This document shows, in pieces, positions 33,018 through 40,704 of a stretch of DNA of 64,000 nt. Numbering within the stretch: position 1 is the stretch's first letter; each line of letters opens with the position of its first letter. The notes beneath the pieces are model-generated. The model made no database searches. It was not told where the DNA came from and saw nothing but the letters and a program-made list of their open reading frames with translations. A program made the translations under genes and the position numbers. Origin of the DNA: Dyadobacter sp. LHD-138 (GTDB lineage: Bacteria > Bacteroidota > Bacteroidia > Cytophagales > Spirosomataceae); NCBI RefSeq assembly GCF_030929615.1, contig NZ_JAVFVU010000023.1, positions 62,001-126,000 on the forward strand, read 5' to 3'.

Positions 33018-34562
33018 TTATTGTACACCATCTTTCAAACGATCTTCAACCACTGCCTGTCGCTTCAAAACCGGCTTTTTATTTTTTACCTTCCTCCTTA
33101 ACCATTTCCACGTCAACACTAATCCTGTGCTACTCGCGGCCAAACCTCCAAGCATCAAAATAATCACAATGATATCCCATAACGGTCTTTTGTAAAAGAT
33201 GAAACTGAAATCCAGACTATGTAATCCGTGGTACAACCACCTTTCCAAACGGCTCTTTTTCTCATGTTTTAAAACCACCTGCCCCGTTTTTAGATCAATA
33301 TAGTACCATGTTTTTTCGGGTGTATCCATTTTGACCCTTAATACCGGAAGGCGTTTGTCTCTGTTTTTCGAGTAATAATAATCGTCGTAATCCGACAGTA
33401 CCACAGCTTCTAACACATTAACTGCCGGGTTCAGCGCTTTAACCGTTTGGACAAAAGGCTTGGAAGGAAATAACTCAAAAGCGTTGTTCGACGAATTGTC
33501 GGCCAATAAGAGCTGCGTGTGCTGTTCGTCCTGATAGCCCTGATAATACGGTTTTCCCTGTAATTGTGTATAATGAATCTCTTTCAGTGCCAGGTTGTTT
33601 CTGAAAACCGCCGATGCTTTCGAAGGAGGCAGCTTAAATAAATCAGGGTTGAAAACTCCACCCGTCCATTGTCTATTTTCGTCCGGATTTAGTCTGGTAA
33701 AGGGTGCCCAATCCCAGGGAGTCATGGATAACAGACCACTGAAAACCCAGGTGAAAGCAAAAATTCCAAAGACAAAACCCGTATAGTGATGCCAGCGAAA
33801 CCACTTCTTTTTATACGGACTAAAAGCCAGTGAATCTTTATCCTTTCTTTTGTAACGAATAAAACCCATCGCAATACCGGCGATGCACATGAGTGTACCC
33901 AGGGAGGAAGTCCAGATGATCATGTCATTCCAAAGTGGTCTGTTTCTCAACAGCACAGTCGGGTAAATCCAGTGTGGAATAGGACCCAGCCAGGCAAGGA
34001 AACGCTGTTTGACATTAACCATTTGCACTACTTCTCCTGTTTGGGTAGACACATATAGGTAGGTTTCTTCGGGATCGTTCATCTTAAAACGGTGCACTGG
34101 AGGCTGATATCCCATCGATCTGGCACCGGCCATCCACTGATCGATTTCAGTTAAGGTTTCATACTTTTTAGGCAGATATCTGTTTTTGAGGAAAGTAATC
34201 GCCAGTTTTTGTGCCAGTATGGTATCCGTTGGAGTCAATAATTCTCCATTGTCGGCATAAATGGCGAGGTTTTTATTTTGGATTGTCGTAACGCGGTAGA
34301 CAGGTCTGTCGAGCAACATGCCTAACCTGACTGCGCGTAAAGTATCCGTGATACTGGATTTTGCCAAGGATTCCTTCAGACTTAGATTGGCGTGGCTTAG
34401 GTCAACAACGGGTAGGTTTTGTAATCTTTCATTTTGCCGCATCGTTGGATATTTGACATACATCATCGCGAAACCCGACAAAAACCAGATCACAAAAAGC
34501 AGACTCAATGCAAATCCGAGATAGCGGTGCAGGAGCAAAGTATATTTTGTAATGTTTTTCAT
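33018..34562 (-). CDS. PepSY-associated membrane protein (putative reductase/uptake accessory)
   Basis: 514 residues from ATG 34562 (MKNITKYTLLLHRYLGFALS); the longer frame to 34697 overlaps the terminator and is not used. Four membrane segments: about 8-35, 190-215 (MIIWTSSLGTLMCIAGIAMGF), 235-260 (HHYTGFVFGIFAFTWVFSGLLSM) and 465-495. His residues sit at membrane edges (LLHRYLG, WHHYTG), as in PepSY-TM ferric-siderophore reductase-like proteins. Periplasmic PepSY-type domains lie between. It follows a TonB receptor gene but is separated from it by a strong terminator, so it may be read only by leak-through or from its own promoter. Confidence 0.8.
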   Translation of the reverse strand: MKNITKYTLLLHRYLGFALSLLFVIWFLSGFAMMYVKYPTMRQNERLQNLPVVDLSHANLSLKESLAKSSITDTLRAVRLGMLLDRPVYRVTTIQNKNLAIYADNGELLTPTDTILAQKLAITFLKNRYLPKKYETLTEIDQWMAGARSMGYQPPVHRFKMNDPEETYLYVSTQTGEVVQMVNVKQRFLAWLGPIPHWIYPTVLLRNRPLWNDMIIWTSSLGTLMCIAGIAMGFIRYKRKDKDSLAFSPYKKKWFRWHHYTGFVFGIFAFTWVFSGLLSMTPWDWAPFTRLNPDENRQWTGGVFNPDLFKLPPSKASAVFRNNLALKEIHYTQLQGKPYYQGYQDEQHTQLLLADNSSNNAFELFPSKPFVQTVKALNPAVNVLEAVVLSDYDDYYYSKNRDKRLPVLRVKMDTPEKTWYYIDLKTGQVVLKHEKKSRLERWLYHGLHSLDFSFIFYKRPLWDIIVIILMLGGLAASSTGLVLTWKWLRRKVKNKKPVLKRQAVVEDRLKDGVQ

Positions 34563-34645
34563 AGGAAGAAATTGACATGTTCGCCGGATAGCTAAGATTG
34601 TCAATCGAAAATATTTTTGGCTGATACGATGTCTTATGCAAAAAT

Positions 34646-34677
34646 CCCGTCCGACGGTTAAAAAACCGTCGGACGGG
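34646..34677 (-). terminator. Strong terminator between the TonB receptor and PepSY genes
   Basis: Perfect 14-bp stem CCCGTCCGACGGTT / AACCGTCGGACGGG (34646-34659 and 34664-34677), 4-base loop, with a T run on the minus strand beyond it. Confidence 0.85.
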
Positions 34678-34686
34678 TAAAAAATC

Positions 34687-37089
34687 CTAGATGCCATACT
34701 TCAAACTCAGCAGAAAATTTCTTGTTGCTCCCGGTGAAAACTGGCTTGTATAAATGGCATTAGCGAAGTATTTTTCGTTAAACAAATTGTTGATATTCAG
34801 TCGTAAACCTACGCGCCCAACACGGTATCCAATCGCTACATCTGCGACGGTATATGCAGGTAACGCATAGGTGTTGGCACTGTTGGTGAAAGTCTCACTC
34901 ATGTAATTGGCACCTGCTCCTAAACTGAGTCCTTTCAGCGCAGTGGTTTGCAGTTCATAATTCAACCAGGCATTTAACATATTGGTGGGAGCGAAGGATA
35001 CTCTTTTTCCGGCAGCGACATTGATTTCTTCACTGTCATAGGGCAGGTATTTCGCTTTTGAGAAGGTGTAACCCGCCGTAAGATCCAACCCTGGTAAAAG
35101 GTTTCCGTTGATTTCCGCTTCAAATCCCTTCGATTCGGCAGAGCCGATTCTTTTGTAAACACCACCCGGCAAGGCTTCCAGCTGATTGTTTTTACGCATA
35201 TAATAAAAGGCAAGATTGGCAGCCCATCTGGATGATAATTCCAGACGACTTCCGACCTCTCCCTGATAACCCGTTTCCGGATCGAAGGTCTCTCCATTGG
35301 GTGCAACACGGCGTGATGGCTTGAAATAAGTAGAATAAGAACCGTACACAGACAATGGTTCTATTGGTTGGTAAACCAAACCTGCGCGGTAGGTTAATGC
35401 GGATTTTGAAATGGTAGATTCAGGACCTTTTTCGGTTATATTTCTGTCGGCGTCAACTTTGTTGGTATAATAGGTGCCATCGAAAATGTCATAACGCAGC
35501 CCGGCCAGTGCTTTTAAATTATCCGTGATTTTGATCCAGTCCTGCACGTAAATCCCATGAACATTTTCCATGGTCGCTTTGTAATTTACGTCCCTGAAAT
35601 TGATGTGACCCTGATTCAGGATCGGATTGGAGATGGCTACGGTTGCGTTTTTGCCAGGACCGTAAACATCGCCGTTGTATGTTTTTCTGTTGAGAAGACT
35701 TAATGAATATCCAACCAGTAACTTATGTTCAATGCGGCCGGTGTTGAATTCATAAGTCAGTTCCAGCTGGTTTTGCAAGGGTTTTGTTAAATGGTTGAAA
35801 TAAAACGGGAACGAGCGATTGATCGAATCCAATGAATTGTTCAGCGTCAATTCTTCTGTGGAGAAATAATTGATGTTGTCGTCGTAATAAGAAAGCTGGT
35901 TTGAAAGTTTTAACCTTTCATTGAATTTATGAACATATTTCAGCTGATAGTCGTAGCGGGTATGTTTCAGGAAATCGGCCGGATCGTTGTACCGTGTGTT
36001 GACATTCATCCCGGGAACTACCTTGCTGCTTTCAAGCATGGGAATGCCGGTATCTGTATCATAAATATCTTTGTTGGCACCAATTGTCAGATAGAATAAA
36101 TCTTTGTCGGTGGGTGTATATTCCAAAGCCAGATAACCATTGTTCGTATTGGAACCGGAATGACGGTATCCGTCGGTATCCGACATGCCGAAATCGACCC
36201 GGTAACGCAGCTTGTCACTGATTGCACCGCCGGCGCCGGCACGGATTCTTCTGGTATTGAAGCTGCCATAGGTTGCTGAGAAATCTGCTTTGAAATTGGC
36301 AGTTGGGCGTTTTCTGGCAATGTTGATAATGCCACCCAAAGCCGAGTGACCAAAAAGGACAGAAGCAGGCCCTTTTAAGACTTCTATACGCTCAACATTG
36401 GCAAGATTTGTATTGGGTGCACTGGTAGAAATGTTATGTCTTTCGTCGCGGACACCATCAACCAATAAAACGAAATTTGAAAATCCTCGAATGGTAAAGT
36501 GTTGAAAACCACCGTAGGTATTGTTCGCCAGAACACCGGTTGTGTTTTTCATAGCTTCACCCAAATCATCGACTCCACGCTGTTCGATTGTTTTTACAGA
36601 TACCGTGGAAGTTGTGATTGGCATATCACGAAGCGGCACATCAATTTTATTTACCGAAGAAAACGAGCGGTTGGCGCCTGAACTGATTACCACCTCCGAC
36701 AGCTCGTTGGTCTTGCTGTTTAACTTGTATTGTAAAAGTGTTATCTCATTTTGTTTGATTTCGATGTTTTCTTTTTTCGCCTCATAACCAATTCCGCTTG
36801 CCAGTAGTGTATAATGACCGGCCGGAATGTTTTTGATCTCAAAATGACCGGATTCATTTGTTATCGCAGCGAAAGATGTCCCTTCCAAACGAACATGAAT
36901 GCCAATAATTGGATCGCCTGTTTCACTTTGGATGGAACCTTTTAATGTGCCAAAATGATGGGCAAAAGCTGCGTTGATTAGCAATAGCTGGATAAACAGA
37001 GCGATTTTGAGTACATGACTGTACCGTGTTCTTGTTGTAATTTGATTGCTGTTTCCAGTCCGCGGGAAACAGTTTTTTTGCGTTTGCAT
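34687..37089 (-). CDS. TonB-dependent siderophore-type receptor under a cobalamin riboswitch
   Basis: 800 residues. After a signal region (LFIQLLLINAAFA) comes a carboxypeptidase-like regulatory domain (about 48-130: GTLKGSIQSETGDPIIGIHV). The plug follows (PITTSTVSVKTIEQRG, FTIRGFSNFVLLVDGVRDE, VERIEVLKGPASVLFGHSALGGIINI), then a 22-strand barrel ending GATRNFLLSLKYGI with a C-terminal strand. The plug is typical of FhuA/FecA-like siderophore receptors rather than BtuB. A cobalamin riboswitch lies in its leader at 37290-37515, so its ligand is more likely a corrinoid or a cobalt chelate, or it competes with them (inference). A PepSY gene follows. Confidence 0.9.
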   Translation of the reverse strand: MQTQKNCFPRTGNSNQITTRTRYSHVLKIALFIQLLLINAAFAHHFGTLKGSIQSETGDPIIGIHVRLEGTSFAAITNESGHFEIKNIPAGHYTLLASGIGYEAKKENIEIKQNEITLLQYKLNSKTNELSEVVISSGANRSFSSVNKIDVPLRDMPITTSTVSVKTIEQRGVDDLGEAMKNTTGVLANNTYGGFQHFTIRGFSNFVLLVDGVRDERHNISTSAPNTNLANVERIEVLKGPASVLFGHSALGGIINIARKRPTANFKADFSATYGSFNTRRIRAGAGGAISDKLRYRVDFGMSDTDGYRHSGSNTNNGYLALEYTPTDKDLFYLTIGANKDIYDTDTGIPMLESSKVVPGMNVNTRYNDPADFLKHTRYDYQLKYVHKFNERLKLSNQLSYYDDNINYFSTEELTLNNSLDSINRSFPFYFNHLTKPLQNQLELTYEFNTGRIEHKLLVGYSLSLLNRKTYNGDVYGPGKNATVAISNPILNQGHINFRDVNYKATMENVHGIYVQDWIKITDNLKALAGLRYDIFDGTYYTNKVDADRNITEKGPESTISKSALTYRAGLVYQPIEPLSVYGSYSTYFKPSRRVAPNGETFDPETGYQGEVGSRLELSSRWAANLAFYYMRKNNQLEALPGGVYKRIGSAESKGFEAEINGNLLPGLDLTAGYTFSKAKYLPYDSEEINVAAGKRVSFAPTNMLNAWLNYELQTTALKGLSLGAGANYMSETFTNSANTYALPAYTVADVAIGYRVGRVGLRLNINNLFNEKYFANAIYTSQFSPGATRNFLLSLKYGI

Positions 37090-37289
37090 ACCTTTAACTT
37101 TGATTAGAGAAATGAGTTAAAAGCTCTTAGCTGTATTTTGGAATGCCGTCGGAAGGAAGAAGAAATAAAGACAAGAAAATGTGTTCAGCATACCGCAAGG
37201 GCATAGCGATCCATGGCAAATTTGCCTGGATAGAAAAACACCAAACCTGACGAAGCTTCATTCCGCGAAAGCATTGTCAACATAGAAAA

Positions 37290-37515
37290 AGGCAGGTCTC
37301 CTGACTTGTAACATTTATACCGTCCTTCCCGGGATTAATTTTGAATGATCGAATGTGAGAATTCATGAATGTTGGAAGCTGCCAAAATCTGGCTTACTCC
37401 ATCCATTCTATCATTCACTCATTCAATCATTAGCCTAGTGGACATGATTGATATAAATTTTTGATGTTACTTACAGTTGCGCGACAGTTCGTGATTTACA
37501 CACGATTCCCTATTA
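37290..37515 (-). promoter_or_regulatory. Cobalamin riboswitch upstream of the TonB receptor
   Basis: Read on the minus strand the leader has, in order, GGGAATCGTGTGTAAATCAC with CTGTCGCGCAACTGTAAG, CCACTAGGC, CCGGGAAGGACGG and AAGTCAGGAGACCTGCC (the B12 box, 37291-37307 on the plus strand). These are the conserved core elements of the AdoCbl-type aptamer. An extra arm of about 100 bases rich in GAATGA repeats is inserted between CCACT and GGGAAGG. The receptor start codon lies about 200 bases further on, leaving room for an expression platform; I cannot tell whether it is transcriptional or translational. Confidence 0.93.
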
Positions 37516-37607
37516 ATTCACTGATAGTAAAACCTTTTCCTGTTGGAAAAATAAAGAAAAGAACTTATTGAGGCGCAAATGTACGGTTTTAAATCGAAGT
37601 TATTGTA

Positions 37608-38253
37608 CCTGCACGAAACGTTCTGATGGAACGATGGCTCGGGATTTTTCCGGATTTTCTACCAACGAAATGTTCCTTTGGAACAAAAAGACGGTGTTGG
37701 GTAGGAGCTTGTAATTCTTTAAAGATTTGATGCTTTGTACTTGCACGAAACGTTCCGATGGAACGATGGTTCGGGATTTTTCCGGATTTTCTACCAACGA
37801 AATGTTCCTTTGGAACAAAAAGACGGTGTTGGATGCGAACTTGTAATTCTTTAAAGATTTGATGCTTTGTACCTGCACGAAACGTTCCGATGGAACGATG
37901 GCTCGGGATGTTTCCGGATTTTCTACCAACGAAATGTTCCTTTGGAACAAAAAGACGGTGTTGGGTAGGAGCTTGTAATTCTTTAAAGATTTGATGCTTT
38001 GTACTAGTACGAAACGTTCCGATGGAACGATGGTTCGGGATTTTTCCGGATTTTCTACCAACGAAATGTTCCTTTGGGGTAAAAAGACGGTGTTGGATAG
38101 GAGCTTGTAATTCTTTAAAGATTTGATGCTTTGTACTTGCACGAAACGTTCTGATGGAACGAGGACCCGGGATTTTTCCGTATTTTCTACCAACAAAATG
38201 TTCCTTTGGAACAAAAAGACGGTGTTAGATGCGAGCTTATAGTCTTTAAACAT
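37608..38253. repeat. 132-bp tandem array, five units, made of the left half of the family A repeat
   Basis: The motif GCACGAAACGTTC starts at 37611, 37743, 37875, 38007 (as GTACG) and 38139, exactly 132 bases apart. Each unit contains the outer hairpin (GTTCCgatGGAAC), the arm CTACCAACGAAATGTTCC, the inner hairpin (TTCCtttGGAAC) and a unique spacer ending TAATTCTTTAAAGATTTGAT. Units differ at only a few positions. The last unit leads into the right half of a family A element at 38269. 132 is a multiple of three, so one strand stays open for 217 codons. Confidence 0.92.
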
Positions 38254-38268
38254 TTATATTTCGTGATC

Positions 38269-38350
38269 TTTTGTCCCTTTGGGACATTTCGTTGGTAGAA
38301 AATGGTGGAGTAAAGGTAGGGCTTTCGTTCCGTTAGGAACGTTTGGTGAT
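38269..38350. repeat. Right half of the family A element that hosts the 132-bp array
   Basis: It has TTTGTCCCtttGGGACATTTC, GTTGGTAGAAAATGG and CGTTCCgttaGGAACGTTTG, completing the element that begins at 37608. It ends 38 bases before the ATG of the Y1 transposase. Confidence 0.85.
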
Positions 38351-38388
38351 TTTCGATAAATTGCTTTCTTACAACACACTATCGAAAT

Positions 38389-38850
38389 ATGGCTAATACC
38401 TACACACAACTTCACATCCATTTTGTATTTGCGGTAAAATACAGAGAGGCACTTATTCAGCCGGTTTGGAAAGAAAAATTACACCAATACATCACCGGAA
38501 TATTTCAGGAGAACCGGCACAAGATGCTTCAAATTAATAGCATGCCAGATCACATTCATATCCTCGCCGGCATTCGTCCGCATCAGTCGATTTCCTCCTT
38601 GATACAAAACGTTAAAACAGAAAGTAACAAATGGGTTAAAGCTCAGAATTTTTCCAGGCATCCATTTGCGTGGCAAGAAGGTTATGGTGCCTTTTCCTAT
38701 GGAAAAAGCCAGGTGCCCGACGTGATCAGATACATTCAAAACCAGGAGACCCATCATCAAAAGAAAAGTTTTTTAGAAGAATACAGGAAATTGTTGGTGG
38801 CGTTTGACATTGAATGGGAGGAGCAGTATATTTTTAAGGAATTGGAATAG
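38389..38850 (+). CDS. IS200/IS605-like Y1 HUH transposase, probably the repeat-associated (RAYT-like) enzyme
   Basis: 153 residues. The HUH motif is in SMPDHIHILAG (His55, His57) and the likely catalytic tyrosine is Tyr115 in DVIRYIQNQE; THLHIHF-like strand QLHIHFVFAVKYRE opens the fold. Length and motifs match TnpA of the IS200/IS605 superfamily, which cleaves and joins single-stranded DNA at hairpins. There is no adjacent tnpB and no other IS gene. It is bracketed within 38 and 16 bases by two family A hairpin elements, both expanded into tandem arrays. This is the arrangement of REP-associated tyrosine transposases, which act on dispersed hairpins in trans. Enzyme family is firm; link to the repeats is inferred from position. 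Confidence 0.88.
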   Translation: MANTYTQLHIHFVFAVKYREALIQPVWKEKLHQYITGIFQENRHKMLQINSMPDHIHILAGIRPHQSISSLIQNVKTESNKWVKAQNFSRHPFAWQEGYGAFSYGKSQVPDVIRYIQNQETHHQKKSFLEEYRKLLVAFDIEWEEQYIFKELE

Positions 38851-38865
38851 GCGATAAGTATTCGT

Positions 38866-39512
38866 CACGAAACGTTCCGAAGGAACGTTGGGAAAAGGCA
38901 ATGCATAGATCTTTTCTACCAACAAGATGTTCCTATCGGAACATGTGCTACCGGGCATATGTCAATATAAAAGTATTTTCAATTTGCCTCGGGCATCGCT
39001 ATCCGGGAATGTTGTTACCGGAACAGGTGCTACCGGGCATATGTCAATATAAAAGTATTTTCAATTTGCCTCGGGCATCGCTATCCGGGAATGTTGTTAC
39101 CGGAACAGGTGCTACCGGGCATATGTCAATATAAAAGTATTTTCAATTTGCCTCGGGCATCGCTATCCGGGAATGTTGTTACCGGAACATGTGCTACCGG
39201 GCATATGTCAATATAAAAGTATTTTCAATTTGCCTTGGGCATCGCTATCCGGGAATGTTGTTACCGGAACAGGTGCTACCGGGCATTCGTCAATATAAAA
39301 GTATTTTCAATTTGCCTTGGGTATCGCTACCGGAGGAGTGTTGTTATCGGAACATGTGCTATCGGGCATTCGTCAATATAAAAGTCTTTGCGATTTCCTG
39401 TCTACATCTCTGCCGTGAAGCTATTTTGCCGAATCATGTCCCATCGGGACATTTTGTAGGTAGCAATGAAATTTCCAATTTGCCTCATTTCGTTCCGTTA
39501 GGAACGTCTCGT
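38866..39512. repeat. Family A element containing an 82-bp tandem array, six units
   Basis: The left arm (CACGAAACGTTCCgaagGAACG, then CTACCAACAAGATGTTCC) runs to 38941. From there GTGCTACCGGGCAT recurs at 38945, 39027, 39109, 39191, 39273 and 39356, that is, every 82 bases (83 for the last). The right arm (TGTCCCatcGGGACA, TTTGTAGGTAG, CGTTCCgttaGGAACG) closes the element at about 39435-39512. The unit carries the palindrome TGTTACCGGAACA, evidently from the inner hairpin. Five units are almost the same; the sixth and its right flank have diverged. Confidence 0.9.
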
Positions 39513-39584
39513 GTGGGTTGCCTTACACTATCCTCTATCAAAATAATTTTGTCTCACTAATAAATTTAATAGTAAGTTTGCATC

Positions 39585-39855
39585 CGTTAAGTGGTGTGTG
39601 AGGCACAAGGGCCAAACACTTAAAAGGGAATCCGGTGAGAATCCGGAGTAGTACCCGCTGCTGTAAGTTCATTAAAAAGTCACAACATTTTTGCCACTGG
39701 GGAGACAATGTTGAATGATAGAATTGGTGAATGATAGAATGGGAAGAGTGAGCCAGATCTCGGAGTTTTCCACCATTCAATTATTCACTCATTCAAAATT
39801 CAACACTGGGACCGGGAAGGCGTTGTTAGACTGAACGAGCCAGAAGACCTGCCAT
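39585..39855 (+). promoter_or_regulatory. Cobalamin riboswitch upstream of the Ni/Co permease gene
   Basis: Conserved aptamer blocks in order: AAAAGGGAATCCGGTGAGAA, CCCGCTGCTGTAAG, TGCCACTGGG, ACCGGGAAGGCG and GAGCCAGAAGACCTGCC (the B12 box, 39836-39852). As in the minus-strand riboswitch, a long GAATGA-rich arm (about 39711-39803) is inserted between the CCACTGG and GGGAAGG blocks. The next gene starts 150 bases downstream, leaving room for the expression platform. Controls the permease and the BtuB-like receptor that follow. Confidence 0.93.
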
Positions 39856-40007
39856 GTAACATCATATTCGGAATGCTTTCGGGAAAAGAAGCAGGAAGTT
39901 ACTGAGTTGGCAGCGTCGTTTGTTGCTAAGTTGCTTCATGGTGCATTTTTCATAAGTAGCCCTTAATATGTTAAAACGGGTTTTCTCAATTACTTATGTA
40001 AAAAGAA

Positions 40008-40640
40008 ATGATCAATTATTTATTAGTAGACTCTCTTCTTCTAGGCGTTCAGCACTCCTTTGGGCCCGACCATATGGCCGCGGTTTCGGTGTTGGCCACC
40101 GAAAAAAATCAGAAACCAAAAGATCGTTTGAAGCTGATCTGGCGGTCGTCGCATTGGGCACTTGGGCATTCCCTTACACTTATTTTGTTTGCCTGTCTGG
40201 TGCTTATCCTGAAATCAAATATTTCATTGGATATCTCCGAGAAAGTCGAGTTGATAATCGGGCCGTTGATGATCTGGCTGGGTATTGTGGCCTTGAGACG
40301 GAATTTTAGGAAACCAGATTTAGCTGAACTGACTATTAACGCTCAAAAAGTCAGCCGCTCTTTTTGGGTCGGGATGGTGCATGGACTGGCCGGAACGGGT
40401 GGGGCCTGCGCCGTGGCGCTGACACTCGCTGCCAGTGACGCCTATACTGCCGTTTGGATTATCGTTATTCAAAGCCTCGGTATTATTTTGTCGATGTCGG
40501 CGTACGGATATTTCTTCGCTTTTTCCATTAACAAGTTTGCCGCGAAACGGGATTCTGTCTTGAAGATTATCAACTATATCGTAGGTGTTTTTTCGATTAT
40601 TATAGGGCTCATCACACTCTACGAGGCTTTTCAGGGGTAG
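40008..40640 (+). CDS. Nickel/cobalt permease, NicO/UreH-like family
   Basis: 210 residues with about six membrane helices. Metal-type His/Asp motifs: LLGVQHSFGPDHMAAVSVLA in helix 1, SSHWALGHSLTLILF in helix 2 and GMVHGLAGTGGACAVALTLA in helix 4, matching the H-x5-D and GxxHG-type motifs of NicO/TauE-like small metal permeases. Position behind a cobalamin riboswitch and ahead of a BtuB-like receptor argues for cobalt uptake or, possibly, efflux. The gap to the receptor start (64 bases) suggests one operon. Confidence 0.82.
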   Translation: MINYLLVDSLLLGVQHSFGPDHMAAVSVLATEKNQKPKDRLKLIWRSSHWALGHSLTLILFACLVLILKSNISLDISEKVELIIGPLMIWLGIVALRRNFRKPDLAELTINAQKVSRSFWVGMVHGLAGTGGACAVALTLAASDAYTAVWIIVIQSLGIILSMSAYGYFFAFSINKFAAKRDSVLKIINYIVGVFSIIIGLITLYEAFQG

Positions 40641-40704
40641 TTTTTACAAAATAACTTTGAATAGATCATTCCCAAAATCGCAATCAATTATTCTATCCAT
40701 ACCA

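Noticed and set aside
37290..37515. Possibility that the minus-strand cobalamin motif is a degenerate relic
   Set aside because: All core blocks, including the intact B12 box and the CGCGCAACTGTAAG block, are present and lie in the right order ahead of a receptor gene.
37600..38253. A 217-codon minus-strand frame of 44-residue repeats
   Set aside because: It is open only because the tandem unit is 132 bases. The same hairpin sequences occur outside coding context in other repeat copies, and there is no start signal or protein-like composition.
38901..39560. Frames of 77 and 123 codons across the 82-bp array, and the array as a possible CRISPR
   Set aside because: The unit is not a multiple of three, so the frames merely cycle through the repeat. 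There are no variable spacers between short repeats and no cas genes, so it is not a CRISPR array.
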